NCBI GenBank assembly: GCA_945873625.1
Contig: CAMCDS010000001.1
Location: 1-64,000, forward strand
DNA from: an uncultured Porphyromonadaceae bacterium
GTDB taxonomy: Bacteria > Bacteroidota > Bacteroidia > Bacteroidales > Muribaculaceae
Reading direction: 5' to 3'
Length of the DNA stretch: 64,000 nucleotides
This document shows positions 1 through 8,783 of the stretch, one piece after another. Both the position numbers and the translations under genes were made by a program. The notes beneath the pieces are model-generated. The model searched no databases. It was not told where the DNA came from and saw only the letters and a list, made by a program, of their open reading frames with translations. Every line of letters starts with the position of its first letter. The stretch's first letter is position 1.

Positions 1-60
1 TATCGGGGCGCGCTCGGGACTTACACCCGTTAGATTATGCCCATGTCGGGCGAACGACAC

Positions 61-97
61 AAAAACGGGAGATTCCAATCCGGAACCTCCCGTTTTT
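61..97 (-). terminator. Intrinsic terminator, probably bidirectional
   Basis: An 11-bp perfect inverted repeat (AAAAACGGGAG at 61-71, CTCCCGTTTTT at 87-97) has a 15-nt loop and a T-run on either strand. It lies 17 nt past the stop codon of the leftward gene ending at 115, so it most likely ends that two-gene transcript. Confidence 0.8.
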
Positions 98-114
98 GTA
101 TGCCTCAGGCAGCC

Positions 115-711
115 TCAGGGCGTCTGGGGGCGGAACTCCGGGGGGAGTATCCGCGTCGCGTCGACGCTGTCGACAGCCGTTATCACTATCTTGCTTGCGC
201 CGCGCCAGGGGAGAGTGGCGTGATACTGCTTATAGCTCACCATCACGGGCTGATGACGCAGCTCAAACATTTTCAGTCTCTTTGCCGTGTGGGCGTCGGC
301 CGAGAAGATAAAGTCGCGCCGGTAGACGCGCGTGGTGTCGTGCAGTTCGCGGTAGGGTATCATCACTCCCTCGTAGGTATGGAAGATGGTGCCGCGCCGC
401 TCCACATGCTCGATATATCCATACTCCACAGCCTCGTCGATGTAGGGCGAGAAGAAGCGGAGGTAGAATCCGGTGATGAGCCCCACCACGAGCAGCAGCG
501 CCACGAGCACTGCGAGCAGGGCCAAGCGGCGGCGGGGACGCAGGTGGTCCCATTCCCCTTCCTCGCGCTCCCAGTAGCCGGGATCGTCGGGGGGAAGCGT
601 CGGCTCTTTCACCGGCTTGGGCACTTCGGTGCGTATGTCGTCTTCGAAATAGTCTTTGTGGCCGTCGTCTTCATCTTCGTCGCCACGCGTGAATTTATCG
701 AAAAGTCGCAT
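115..711 (-). CDS. Single-pass membrane protein of unknown function
   Basis: I do not recognise a named family. The 198-residue protein starts with about 60 acidic, charged residues (a run of D and E near the N-terminus). One hydrophobic helix follows at about residues 62-85, after an RPRRR positive patch, and the remaining roughly 110 residues are soluble. This predicts one membrane anchor with the C-terminal part outside the cytoplasm. The start at 711 (MRLFDKF) is preferred over an upstream in-frame codon because the longer form would overlap the upstream gene by 38 bp. It is downstream of, and co-oriented with, the flippase-like gene ending at 746, with a 34-bp gap, so the two probably share a transcript that ends at the hairpin at 61-97. 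Confidence 0.75.
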   Translation of the reverse strand: MRLFDKFTRGDEDEDDGHKDYFEDDIRTEVPKPVKEPTLPPDDPGYWEREEGEWDHLRPRRRLALLAVLVALLLVVGLITGFYLRFFSPYIDEAVEYGYIEHVERRGTIFHTYEGVMIPYRELHDTTRVYRRDFIFSADAHTAKRLKMFELRHQPVMVSYKQYHATLPWRGASKIVITAVDSVDATRILPPEFRPQTP

Positions 712-745
712 AGTCGATTGATTGTCAGGATTAATTAAGATGATA

Positions 746-1852
746 TCAGCTTTCCTGCTCGAGAATCCGGGCCGGCGATTCACCCACGCGCCCTGTCTTC
801 TTGCGCGAGAGGGCTATATAGACCATCGTGAAGACGCCGAGGATGATGAGCATCACGGTCTGTCCGCTCCACTGCAGCATCGAGAAGGCCGTGCCCTGCG
901 CGTCGGAGATGCCGTAGACGGCGAGGCCGAACATCACGGCGATGTTCCACGGCCCCAGACCTCCGTTGGAGGGAACGGCCATGCCTATCGAACTGAGCAC
1001 GAAGGCCACGAGGCAGGGCGTGAGGCCGAAGGCAAGCGAGCTTTCGGCGCAGAGCTCGCGGGTGAAGGGGAAAGCGAAAAAGGCCACATAAAGCTGAAAA
1101 TAGTAGCAGCCCCAGATGGCGAGCGTCAGAAGGGCGAACTTACCCCTTCCGGGCATCCTGCCCACAACGGCAAAGCCGTTCCAGAGCTCGCCGATCCATC
1201 CCTTCAGTTTCTTCACCACGGCAGTGTTGCGGAATGCCACGAGCAATCCCCATATCACCCCGATGCCGACGATGAGCCCCACCCAGAACATCGGATTCTC
1301 CACAAGGTCTACCAGTCCGCGTCCCACGGGGTATTTCACCAGAAAGGCGTTGATGGCGCCTGATGCCACCACAAACGTCAGCACCGTGAGCAGCAACACC
1401 ATAAGCGTGTCGGCCAGGCGGTCGGCCACCATCGAGCCGAGCACGGTGGTGAGCGGCGCCTTCTGGCGTCCGGCCACGTACGTGCAGCGCCACACCTCTC
1501 CAAGCCTCGGGAAAACGAGATTCAGCGCGTAGCAGCCGAAGATAGAGCAGCAGAGGGCCATCATCGGCGGACGGATTCCGAGGGCACGCAGCTGAATGCG
1601 CCAGCGCGCCGCCCTCGCCACATGCGAGAGCACGCTGATGCCCATGGCGGCAAGAATCCAGCCATAGTCGACGCCGGTGCGCAGTATTTCCATCATTTCA
1701 AGAAAGTTGACTTTCTTGAACATATACCATACCAACGCGACGGTCAGAGCCAGCGGCAGCAGATAGCGCACGGCATAGCCGAGCAGCTTTCCGGCAGTAG
1801 ACTGCTTGGCCGGCTGCAAAGCGGATGAAGATTTGTTATCCCGATTATCCAT
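746..1852 (-). CDS. Flippase-like / lysylphosphatidylglycerol synthase TM-region protein (UPF0104)
   Basis: This 368-residue polytopic inner-membrane protein resembles the PF03706 / TIGR00374 family, the membrane half of MprF-like proteins, often called flippase-like. About eight hydrophobic segments can be counted. Typical features are a YRYLLPLAL-type first helix, the segment SHVARAARWRIQLRALG near residues 76-92, and a glycine-rich PSNGGLGPWN motif near residue 294. There is no soluble aminoacyl-transferase domain, so lipid aminoacylation itself is not expected; a role in moving or handling a lipid is family inference. A good promoter lies about 90 bp upstream (1940-1971). The small membrane protein at 115-711 follows in the same direction. 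Confidence 0.85.
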   Translation of the reverse strand: MDNRDNKSSSALQPAKQSTAGKLLGYAVRYLLPLALTVALVWYMFKKVNFLEMMEILRTGVDYGWILAAMGISVLSHVARAARWRIQLRALGIRPPMMALCCSIFGCYALNLVFPRLGEVWRCTYVAGRQKAPLTTVLGSMVADRLADTLMVLLLTVLTFVVASGAINAFLVKYPVGRGLVDLVENPMFWVGLIVGIGVIWGLLVAFRNTAVVKKLKGWIGELWNGFAVVGRMPGRGKFALLTLAIWGCYYFQLYVAFFAFPFTRELCAESSLAFGLTPCLVAFVLSSIGMAVPSNGGLGPWNIAVMFGLAVYGISDAQGTAFSMLQWSGQTVMLIILGVFTMVYIALSRKKTGRVGESPARILEQES

Positions 1853-1939
1853 TGATTCTCATCTTGTTAGATTCGTCAATAGCCACTGCCGCCACGGAAA
1901 ATCCACTGTCGGCAGTCAACGGCCTACTGATTCAAACTA

Positions 1940-1971
1940 CAAAATTACTCATTCTTGCCGAATAAAGCAAA
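1940..1971 (-). promoter_or_regulatory. Bacteroidetes-type promoter for the flippase-like gene
   Basis: On the minus strand, TTTG (1971-1968) is followed after 20 nt by TAATTTTG (1947-1940). This matches the Bacteroidetes primary sigma pattern TTTG-N19/21-TAnnTTTG. The expected transcription start near 1933 gives a leader of about 80 nt. Confidence 0.75.
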
Positions 1972-2013
1972 TGGAAATCTCAATTCCCATCTCCCAAGAA
2001 TCGGGCGAACGCG

Positions 2014-2048
2014 AAAAACGCCGGGGCTGCCTTGCGGCGGCCCCGGCG
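2014..2048 (-). terminator. Intrinsic terminator of pckA
   Basis: Read on the minus strand, a GC-rich 9-bp stem (CGCCGGGGC / GCCCCGGCG) is followed by TTTTT. It begins 30 nt past the pckA stop codon. Confidence 0.85.
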
Positions 2049-2077
2049 GGATATGGTCGGTCGGTTGCAGAAGCGAA

Positions 2078-3682
2078 TCAGAGCTTCGGACCGGCGGCTA
2101 CGAGAGCCTTGCCTGCCTCGTTGTTCTCAAACTTCTTGAAGTTCTGGATGAACATGCCGGCGAGCTTCTCTGCCTTCTCTTCCCATTCCTTCGGGTCGGC
2201 GTAAGTGTCGCGCGGGTCGAGAATCTTGGGATCCACGCCGGGGAGCTCGGTCGGGATGGTGAAGTCGAAGATCGGGAGCTTCTTGGTCGGAGCCTTGTCG
2301 ATGTCGCCGTTGAGGATGTCGTCGATGATGCCGCGGGTATCCTTAATGGAGATACGCTTGCCGGTGCCGTTCCAGCCGGTGTTGACCAGATAAGCCTTGG
2401 CGCCGCTAAGCTTCATCTTCTTGACGAGCTCCTCAGCATACTTGGTGGGGTGCAGCGACAGGAAGGCCTGGCCGAAGCAAGCCGAGAATGTCGGGGTAGG
2501 CTCGGTGATTCCGCGCTCAGTGCCGGCGAGCTTGGCGGTGAAGCCGGAGAGGAAGTAGTACTTGGCCTGCTCGTGGTCGAGAATCGATACGGGAGGAAGC
2601 ACTCCGAATGCGTCGGCCGAAAGGAAAATCACCTTCTCGGCAGCCGGGCCCTTCGATACGGGCTTCACGATGTTCTTGATGTGGTAGATGGGGTAGCTTA
2701 CGCGGGTGTTCTCGGTAACGCTCTTGTCGGCGAAGTCGCACGATCCGTCGGGGCGCACGGTTACGTTCTCAAGAAGAGCGTCGCGGGTGATGGCGTTGTA
2801 GATGTCGGGCTCGGAGTCCTTGTCGAGGTTGATAACCTTGGCATAGCATCCGCCCTCATAGTTGAATACGCCGTCGTCGTCCCAGCCGTGCTCGTCGTCG
2901 CCGATGAGGAGGCGCTTCGGGTCGGTGGAAAGAGTGGTTTTTCCTGTGCCGGAGAGGCCGAAGAATACGGCTGTGTTCTTGCCCTCGAGGTCGGTATTGG
3001 CCGAGCAGTGCATCGAAGCGATGCCGCGGAGGGGATTAAAGTAGTTCATCATCGAGAAGAGGCCTTTCTTCATCTCGCCGCCATACCAGGTGTTGATGAT
3101 CACCTGCTCGCACTGCTTGATGTTGAATGCCACCACGGTCTCGGAGTGGAGGCCGAGTTCCTTATACTCCTCGCACTTTGCCTTCGAGGCGTTGAACACC
3201 ACGAAGTCGGGCTTGAAGTCTTCGAGCTCCTCCTTGGAGGGACGGATGAACATGTTGGTCACGAAGTGGGCCTGCCATGCCACTTCCATGATGAAGCGCA
3301 CGTTGAGGCGGGTAGCCTTGTTGGCACCGCAGTAGCAGTCTACTACATAAAGAGTCTTGTCCGACAGCTCCTTGACGGCTTTTTCGCGCAGGTGGTCCCA
3401 CACTTCGGTAGTGATGGGCTTGTTGTCGTTCTTATATTCGTCGGTGGTCCACCATACGGTGTTTTCCGTAACCTCGTCTTTCACGAGATATTTGTCCTTG
3501 GGCGAACGGCCGGTGTAGACGCCGGTGAAAACGTCGACTGCGCCGAGGTCGGCAAGGATACCTTTCTCGTAGCCTTTGAGTTCAGGGTTGGTCTCGTCTT
3601 TGAAGAGCTCGTCGTACGAAGGATTGTGGATGATGTTCTTCACATCCTTGATACCATACTGGGCTAAATCTATCTTTGCCAT
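2078..3682 (-). CDS. pckA: Phosphoenolpyruvate carboxykinase (ATP)
   Basis: This enzyme interconverts oxaloacetate + ATP with PEP + CO2 + ADP in the cytosol. In gut Bacteroidales it is generally used in the CO2-fixing direction on the route to succinate. The protein is 534 residues, the normal length for the ATP-dependent class. It shows the kinase P-loop [11 protein letters not shown] at about residues 242-252, the GDDEHGW segment after it, and YTGRSPKDK near the N-terminus. The start at 3682 ([10 protein letters not shown]) fits family N-termini; 33 further in-frame codons upstream are rejected as leader. The gene appears monocistronic, with a -7-like element at 3850 and a strong terminator at 2014-2048. 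Confidence 0.97.
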   Translation of the reverse strand: MAKIDLAQYGIKDVKNIIHNPSYDELFKDETNPELKGYEKGILADLGAVDVFTGVYTGRSPKDKYLVKDEVTENTVWWTTDEYKNDNKPITTEVWDHLREKAVKELSDKTLYVVDCYCGANKATRLNVRFIMEVAWQAHFVTNMFIRPSKEELEDFKPDFVVFNASKAKCEEYKELGLHSETVVAFNIKQCEQVIINTWYGGEMKKGLFSMMNYFNPLRGIASMHCSANTDLEGKNTAVFFGLSGTGKTTLSTDPKRLLIGDDEHGWDDDGVFNYEGGCYAKVINLDKDSEPDIYNAITRDALLENVTVRPDGSCDFADKSVTENTRVSYPIYHIKNIVKPVSKGPAAEKVIFLSADAFGVLPPVSILDHEQAKYYFLSGFTAKLAGTERGITEPTPTFSACFGQAFLSLHPTKYAEELVKKMKLSGAKAYLVNTGWNGTGKRISIKDTRGIIDDILNGDIDKAPTKKLPIFDFTIPTELPGVDPKILDPRDTYADPKEWEEKAEKLAGMFIQNFKKFENNEAGKALVAAGPKL

Positions 3683-3849
3683 AGTTTCGGATATGGTTTT
3701 AATTGGGTTATTTTTAAATTTTTCTTTTTTACCTGTAGTCTCGTCTCGCGCCGGTGCGGAGCCGTCCGCACACAGACGCACGGAACGCCGCGAGGCGTCG
3801 TCCGGGAGACTCTTACCTCTTATAACAATTCTGCGAGTGTTTTCGACCG

Positions 3850-3857
3850 CAAAGTTA
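3850..3857 (-). promoter_or_regulatory. Probable -7 element for pckA
   Basis: TAACTTTG on the minus strand matches the Bacteroidetes -7 consensus. No TTG lies at the ideal 19-21 nt upstream, so the assignment rests on the -7 box alone. It would give a leader of about 160 nt. Confidence 0.5.
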
Positions 3858-3943
3858 GCGAAATTTTTTCAATCCGCATCGTTCCCGGGCCAAAAATCGC
3901 TTTTAGAGCGCGTGCCTTAAAATATCGGAGTCGTATGGGCGGC

Positions 3944-4050
3944 GGTTTTTGAGCAGATTTTGCGAGTCGAAGAGGAAGCGATGCGGGCATCGCGACCGAT
4001 GAGATCTCGGCAAAATATGCCAAAAAACGCCGGTCAGAGGTAATTTTTCT
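3944..4050. repeat. Dispersed repeat, copy A (diverged)
   Basis: This stretch aligns by eye along most of its length with 21810-21920 and with the reverse complement of 22385-22495. Shared blocks include TTTTTGAG, AGTCGAAGAGG and GCGATGCGGGCATCG, followed by GACCGATGAG. The core GCGATGC-GG-GCATCGC can fold as a hairpin. It occupies most of the 476-bp gap between pckA and the DUF805 gene, upstream of the pckA -7 box. No gene is visible in the gap. Confidence 0.7.
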
Positions 4051-4158
4051 ACACGAAAGACAGCCGATTCCGGATTTAAAACTATAATAGCGTAACAGGC
4101 TGGCACTGACGCAAACAACTGCACTTCAAGGAACTGCGACCCTTACGACCCCGAAATT

Positions 4159-4536
4159 TTAAGAAACGTGCTCTTCAGGATATGGGCCGAAACGGTTGCC
4201 GCCCGGCTGCGACGCGGTGCAGCAGAGCACGAGATACCATATCCAGCCTACCAACGGCACCAGCGTGATGAAAATCCATCCGCCGCCCTTGCCAATGTCG
4301 TGCATGCGGCGCACGCTGACGGCAAGCGACGGGATGAGCACCGCGAGGCCGAAAATCGACATCACCGACGACCAGAAGATCGAGGGGGAGTCGGTGTATA
4401 CTCCCGACAGTGATACGAGTATGGAGTTGACAATAAACATGGCGAGGGTGAAATACCAGTATTCCGAGCGCGAGGCGCGGCCGGAAAAGACAGCGTATTT
4501 GCCGAATACGGAGCCGATAGATTGAGTGAATGTCAT
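4159..4536 (-). CDS. DUF805 family inner-membrane protein
   Basis: The protein has 125 residues and three to four hydrophobic segments. It carries the family signature: FxGRASRSEYWYF near residue 18, and SVRRMHDIGKGGGW near residue 76, followed by a final helix pair (PLVGWIWYLVLCC). The C-terminal tail NRFGPYPEE is also typical of PF05656. The molecular function of the family is unknown; small inner-membrane proteins such as YhaH belong to it. The gene stands alone and is divergent from the glycosyltransferase at 4645. Confidence 0.9.
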   Translation of the reverse strand: MTFTQSIGSVFGKYAVFSGRASRSEYWYFTLAMFIVNSILVSLSGVYTDSPSIFWSSVMSIFGLAVLIPSLAVSVRRMHDIGKGGGWIFITLVPLVGWIWYLVLCCTASQPGGNRFGPYPEEHVS

Positions 4537-4644
4537 GACTGAAACTGTTTTACCCTTATAACAACCGGCAGCCGATTTATCCTCCCGCCTCCCGATTTTT
4601 ACCCTTTATAAGAATAATCGGGGCGCAGGATGCGTTAATTCCAC

Positions 4645-5523
4645 ATGGGCAACACGACAGAACGACAGAGGCCGGACGTGGCCGTCTCGATTGTGGCACA
4701 CCGCACCCCGCCGGCGCAGCTTGCCGCCGCCCTCGCGAGCATACTGCGCTCGGAGGCCGTGGCAAGGGTAGACATAATCGACAATTCTCCCGACGACTCG
4801 CTTCGCTCACGCATCGGGGAAGCCGCAGGAGGCGACCGGCGCGTCGGCTACCGACACGTGGAGAACCGAGGATACGGCGCCGGGCACAACATCTCGATGC
4901 GCGAGTCGCTCGAAGCAGGCACCGACTATCACCTCGTGATGAACGCCGACGTGCGCTGGGAGGGCGACGTGATCGGACGCATGGTTGAGCTGATGGAGAG
5001 CAATCCGCCGGTCGGGCTGTCGATGCCGAGAGTGAGATACCCCGACGGCACCCTGCAGTATGCCTGCCGCATGCTCCCCACCCCTTTCGACGTTTTCGCC
5101 AAGCGTTTTCTGCCCAAGCGGTTCACGGCCCGGCGCATGGAGCGCTATCTGCTGGCCCGCGCCGACCATTCGCGCTCGTTTCCCGTGCCTTATCTGCTGG
5201 GCAGCTTCCTTTTCTTCCGCACCGACGCGCTGCGCGAATGTGGACTCTTCGACGAGCGCTTCTTCATGTATCCCGAAGACATCGACATCAGCCGCCGGAT
5301 TCATGCCCGCCGGGGCTGCCTCTACTTCGCCGGGACAGAGATAATCCACGACCACGCGGCGGCCTCGCGCAAGAGCACGAAGATGCTGCGCATCCACATC
5401 GTCAACATGATACGCTATTTCAACAAGTGGGGCTGGATATTCGACCGGCAACGGCGTAAAATGAACGCCCGGCTCCTGGCCGAACTGCCTCTGGCAGACC
5501 GACCGGAACCGGGACGCGGATAA
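4645..5523 (+). CDS. Family 2 glycosyltransferase (rhamnosyltransferase-like)
   Basis: This 292-residue cytoplasmic enzyme has a GT-A fold expected to transfer a sugar from an NDP donor. The N-terminal nucleotide-binding strand is VAVSIVAHRTP. The metal-binding acidic motif lies in VMNADVRW near residue 97. A GSFLFFRTDAL segment follows, and then FMYPEDIDISRR near residue 208, the usual acceptor-side motif of rhamnosyltransferase-type GT2 proteins. The basic, aromatic C-terminus (MIRYFNKWGW) may touch the membrane. It is divergent from the DUF805 gene and convergent with the amylase gene 17 bp away. The substrate cannot be told from sequence. Confidence 0.88.
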   Translation: MGNTTERQRPDVAVSIVAHRTPPAQLAAALASILRSEAVARVDIIDNSPDDSLRSRIGEAAGGDRRVGYRHVENRGYGAGHNISMRESLEAGTDYHLVMNADVRWEGDVIGRMVELMESNPPVGLSMPRVRYPDGTLQYACRMLPTPFDVFAKRFLPKRFTARRMERYLLARADHSRSFPVPYLLGSFLFFRTDALRECGLFDERFFMYPEDIDISRRIHARRGCLYFAGTEIIHDHAAASRKSTKMLRIHIVNMIRYFNKWGWIFDRQRRKMNARLLAELPLADRPEPGRG

Positions 5524-5540
5524 GGGCGCGAAGGCCTCGC

Positions 5541-6959
5541 TTACTTTACTACCAAAAAATATTCCCAGGGCTGAAGGGCTGCCGGGATGGCTGCCGACCT
5601 GCCGGTAAACCAGTCGGTCATGCCGGCCACGTCGGGGGTGACGGGGAATGCGAGCTTCTTGGCCTCGCCCGAGAGGTTGGCCACGACAATCACCTTCCGG
5701 CCGTCTTTGGCACGTTCGAAGGCGAGGATGTCGCTGTCGCCTGCGGGAATCACCTCAAACGAACCGCCGTCGATACCGGCATCAAGAGCGGGATTGCTGT
5801 GTTTAAGAGCGTTGAGCATCCGGTAGAAGGCCGTGAACTGGTTGGCGGTGTAGTCGGGCTGCACGGTGTCAAGTTCAAAAAACTCGAAGGGGTGGTTGAA
5901 GCCTACTTCCTGTCCGGTGTACATCATGGGCATTCCGGGGAGCGTATAGCTGAGCACGGCAAAGGCTCCGGTGGCGGGGCCGAGACGCTCGAACTCCGTG
6001 CCTTCCCATGAGTTGAGGTCGTGGTTGGTAATCATGTTCATGCTCACACCCCCTTTGGGATACTGCTTTGCCTGACGGGCCACGAGCTCGGGAATAGCCG
6101 TCGCGTCGAGCTTCGGAAGATTCTGCCCCTTCTTAACGGCATATTCGTTGGCGCCTTTAGTGGCGGCGATGGCGTTGAACACATCCTTCATCGGCCAGTT
6201 GTAGTCAGCGTCGAAGGCATTGACTGTAAGCTCGGGCTTCGAGGCCTCGGCAAGCATGAAGACGGGCTTCACGGCGTCGAGGCGCGGACGCAGCTCGTCC
6301 CAGAAGGAGGTGGGCACCTCGCCGGCCACGTCGAAGCGGTAACCGTCGATGTCGGCCTCCTTCACCCAGAAAAGCAGAGCGTCGAGCATAGCCTCGCGCA
6401 TTTTGGGATTGGAATAGTCGAGCTTATAGGTGTCGGTCCAGTCGTAAGGGCTCACGAGGTTGCCCTTCTTGTCGCGCACGTAGAAGTCGGGATTGCTTTC
6501 GATCCAGCCGTTGTCGCCGCCCGAATGGTTGCACACCTCGTCGATAATCACCTTCATCCCGAGGTTGTGGGCCGTGCGGACAAACTCCTTGAAATCGTCC
6601 ATCGTGCCGAACTCGGGATTGACCTTCTTGTAGTCGGCCACGGCATAATAAGAGCCGAGCGTGCCCTTGCGGTTCTTCTCGCTGATGGGATGCACGGGCA
6701 TGAGCCAGAGGATGTCGACGCCGAGATCCTTGAGGCGCGGCAGCTGAAGCTGCATACCCTTGAGGTTGCGCTCCGGCGTGCCCTGACGGAGATTGATTTC
6801 ATAGATGACGGCGTTTTTCATCCAGTCGGCGTTCTTCACCGACGTCGTCTTGTCGCCGAAATGTTTTTCGGCCGGCTGCTTCTTGGCCTGGGCATTGAGG
6901 CCGCCGAGCAGCATCGAGGCTGCCAGCGCGCCGGCAGCGAGTTTCATCAGTCTACACAT
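5541..6959 (-). CDS. Secreted alpha-amylase family protein (GH13)
   Basis: A predicted Sec signal peptide (MKLAAGALAASMLLGG, ending NAQA) precedes a GH13 (beta/alpha)8 barrel. The four conserved regions are visible: DEVCNH near residue 140; GYRFDVAGE near 204, containing the Asp nucleophile; MLAEAS near 233 with the Glu acid/base; and ITNHD near 311. A short beta-domain follows. The catalytic triad is therefore intact, and hydrolysis of alpha-glucans or maltodextrins in the periplasm is expected. The length of 472 residues fits small periplasmic neopullulanase/amylase types. No susC/susD genes lie nearby, so it is not in a typical Sus locus here. Confidence 0.92.
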   Translation of the reverse strand: MCRLMKLAAGALAASMLLGGLNAQAKKQPAEKHFGDKTTSVKNADWMKNAVIYEINLRQGTPERNLKGMQLQLPRLKDLGVDILWLMPVHPISEKNRKGTLGSYYAVADYKKVNPEFGTMDDFKEFVRTAHNLGMKVIIDEVCNHSGGDNGWIESNPDFYVRDKKGNLVSPYDWTDTYKLDYSNPKMREAMLDALLFWVKEADIDGYRFDVAGEVPTSFWDELRPRLDAVKPVFMLAEASKPELTVNAFDADYNWPMKDVFNAIAATKGANEYAVKKGQNLPKLDATAIPELVARQAKQYPKGGVSMNMITNHDLNSWEGTEFERLGPATGAFAVLSYTLPGMPMMYTGQEVGFNHPFEFFELDTVQPDYTANQFTAFYRMLNALKHSNPALDAGIDGGSFEVIPAGDSDILAFERAKDGRKVIVVANLSGEAKKLAFPVTPDVAGMTDWFTGRSAAIPAALQPWEYFLVVK

Positions 6960-6982
6960 AAGATTTATTTAGAGTGAGCTGT

Positions 6983-7009
6983 CTGCGGACGCCTTTGCGG
7001 CGCCCGCAG
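6983..7009 (-). terminator. Hairpin downstream of the TonB-C protein gene
   Basis: CTGCGG-A-CGCC and GGCG-C-CCGCAG form a 10-bp stem with one mismatch. It lies directly past the stop of the gene at 7016-7375. There is no T-run, so termination is uncertain. Confidence 0.4.
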
Positions 7010-7015
7010 GGAAAA

Positions 7016-7375
7016 TCATTCGCTAAGCAGGAAAGGGACCTGCACGGTGGCTGTGGCGTCGACAGGTGCGCCCCCCTTGTCGGCGGGAATCCATTTGGGC
7101 ATGTTCTTCACCAGACGGATGGCTTCCTGCTCGAGGTCGGGATCGATCATGCGCACAATCTTGATTGAGCCGATTGAGCCGTCGGCCTTCACGGTGAAGG
7201 CCACGTTGACGATTCCCTCGATGCCGTTTTCCTTGGCCATGGCGGGATACTTGGTGTTTTCAGCCAGATAGGCCTTCAGCGCCTCTTCACCACCGGGATA
7301 CGAAGGTGTATCGGCAGCCGACATACCGGCCACGAACGCCACCAAGAGCGCGAGAAATGTTGCAATTCTTTTCAT
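7016..7375 (-). CDS. Small exported protein with TonB C-terminal domain
   Basis: The 119-residue protein has a signal peptide (MKRIATFLALLVAF, cleaved near MSA-AD). It is followed by a single TonB C-terminal-like domain: YPGGEEALKAYLAENTKYP, then GIEGIVNVAFTVKADGSI and the terminal beta strands ending QVPFLL. There is no transmembrane anchor plus proline-rich spacer, so it is not the energising TonB itself. In Bacteroidetes such stand-alone domains are common and of unknown role. The start at 7375 is chosen because it begins the signal peptide; upstream in-frame codons are not plausible. Confidence 0.85.
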   Translation of the reverse strand: MKRIATFLALLVAFVAGMSAADTPSYPGGEEALKAYLAENTKYPAMAKENGIEGIVNVAFTVKADGSIGSIKIVRMIDPDLEQEAIRLVKNMPKWIPADKGGAPVDATATVQVPFLLSE

Positions 7376-7455
7376 AATTATATTTTTCTGATAAGTTGTC
7401 AAAAACCTGGGCATTTTATTGAATGGGTGCTGTCTGTCAGGCGCACGGGCCGGCA

Positions 7456-7977
7456 TCATACCTCTCCCTCGCAGACGGCGTCGAGCAGCCCGGCGCACGC
7501 GTCTTCAAGCAGGTCGAGCACCAGCTCGAAACCCTCGGCGCCCTCGTAGTAGGGGTCGGGCACAGTGTCGTGGCCGGGATGAAGCCGGCAGAAGTCGGTC
7601 ATCATCACGATCTTCTTCTGCGCTTCGGGCGAAGGCGCCGCCTCCATGAGGTCATCGTAGTTATGGCCGTCCATAGCCACGATGATGTCGGCCTCGTCGA
7701 AGTCCCACGGGCGGATTGTACGCGAGCGATGGGTAAGTTCATATCCACGGCGCACGGCATGCACACGCATCCGCTTGTCGGGCAGGTCGCCGGCGTGTCC
7801 GCCATAGAACCCGCACGAGTCGAGCGCGAACTTATGCGATAGGCCACGCTCATCCACCAGGCTTTGCATCACCCCCTGCGCGGCCGGCGACCGGCATATA
7901 TTGCCGAGGCAGACGAAGAGGATGTGCGTTTTAGGGCGCATGGGATTGCAGGAGCGGCTGTTGCTGTCAGATTTCAT
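7456..7977 (-). CDS. Low-molecular-weight protein-tyrosine phosphatase
   Basis: This cytosolic phosphatase carries the CX5R P-loop CLGNICRS at residues 23-30 and the general-acid DP motif (VPDPYYEGAEGFE) near residue 130. The start at 7977 is inferred from a good promoter at 7998-8029, whose transcription start falls near 7991. Longer forms would begin upstream of the RNA. ATG at 7941 (MRPKTHILF) is an alternative closer to usual family N-termini. LMW-PTPs often act on bacterial tyrosine kinases. A BY-kinase is present at 36437, but it already has its own PHP-type phosphatase, so a link is speculative. Confidence 0.9.
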   Translation of the reverse strand: MKSDSNSRSCNPMRPKTHILFVCLGNICRSPAAQGVMQSLVDERGLSHKFALDSCGFYGGHAGDLPDKRMRVHAVRRGYELTHRSRTIRPWDFDEADIIVAMDGHNYDDLMEAAPSPEAQKKIVMMTDFCRLHPGHDTVPDPYYEGAEGFELVLDLLEDACAGLLDAVCEGEV

Positions 7978-7997
7978 ATCCTTCATTTTATGAATCG

Positions 7998-8029
7998 CAA
8001 AAGTATATAAAAATATGATTATAGACAAA
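7998..8029 (-). promoter_or_regulatory. Promoter of the LMW phosphatase gene
   Basis: On the minus strand, TTTG (8029-8026) is followed after 20 nt by TACTTTTG (8005-7998). The predicted start near 7991 makes a leader of about 14 nt to ATG 7977, or 50 nt to ATG 7941. Confidence 0.75.
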
Positions 8030-8210
8030 TAATAGCGCGAAATGTAAAATCCAGAAATCCGCCGAAACGGGTGATTGAAGAGATAATTCAAAAGAGCGGT
8101 ATTATTCCTGACAGCATCTGTCTTTCATTCACAACTTCCCGGCATACGCCGTTTTCGGGTTAGCCGAGACTCAAAAAGAAGCAAATTGCAATAAAAAATG
8201 GCCGCATACA

Positions 8211-8241
8211 TTTGCCGTATGCCGATTTTTATGTAATTTTG
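8211..8241 (+). promoter_or_regulatory. Promoter of the Lrp-family gene
   Basis: TTTG (8211-8214), 19 nt, then TAATTTTG (8234-8241). Transcription is expected from about 8248, leaving a leader of about 37 nt before ATG 8285. Confidence 0.8.
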
Positions 8242-8284
8242 CCGTTGCAAACCTGCAATCTGAATTACTGAATTATTACTTTTT

Positions 8285-8776
8285 ATGGACAAGATAGATA
8301 TTCTCGACAAGAAGATTCTCAACATCGTGATGAGCAACGCAAGGATTCCCTCGAAAGACATTGCCGTAGTATGCGGTGTGTCGAGGGCTGCCATCCACCA
8401 GCGCATCCAGCGCCTCATCGACATGAACGTGATTGTCGGCTCGGGCTACAATGTGGATCCGCGCACTCTCGGCTACAACACCTGCACCTACATCGGCGTG
8501 CGCCTGCAGAAGGGCTCGCTCTACCGCGAGGTGGCCAAGGAAATCGAGAAAATCAGCGAGGTGGTGGAGTGCCACTACACCACCGGACCCTACTCGATGC
8601 TGATCAAGGTGTTCGCGCAAGACAACCGCCACCTCATGGAGCTGCTCAACGACCGCATTCAGCACATCCCCGGCGTTACCGAGACCGAGACCCTCATCTC
8701 GCTCGAACAGAGCCTCAACAGGCAGATTAAAATCAAGATCGACAACGAGAATATTCCCGTAGAGAGAAAGCATTGA
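8285..8776 (+). CDS. Lrp/AsnC family transcriptional regulator
   Basis: The 163-residue protein has an N-terminal AsnC-type helix-turn-helix: LDKKILNIVMSNARIPSKD, then VSRAAIHQRIQRL. A C-terminal RAM/ligand-binding domain follows (GVRLQKGSLYREV, ECHYTTGPYSML, then the IPGVTETETLISLEQ strand). Proteins of this type respond to amino acids and assemble as dimers or octamers. A strong promoter and a 37-nt leader precede it. A stable hairpin separates it from the yfhO-like gene. Targets are not evident. Confidence 0.93.
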   Translation: MDKIDILDKKILNIVMSNARIPSKDIAVVCGVSRAAIHQRIQRLIDMNVIVGSGYNVDPRTLGYNTCTYIGVRLQKGSLYREVAKEIEKISEVVECHYTTGPYSMLIKVFAQDNRHLMELLNDRIQHIPGVTETETLISLEQSLNRQIKIKIDNENIPVERKH

Positions 8777-8783
8777 CGAAGCA

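Noticed and set aside
1955-3667. Long open frame on the plus strand opposite pckA
   Set aside because: Antisense shadow of a clear PEP carboxykinase in GC-rich coding sequence; no domains, promoter or start signals.
7016-7375. Possible TonB energy-transducing protein
   Set aside because: Only the C-terminal domain is present after a signal peptide; no anchor helix or proline-rich linker, so it is not TonB.
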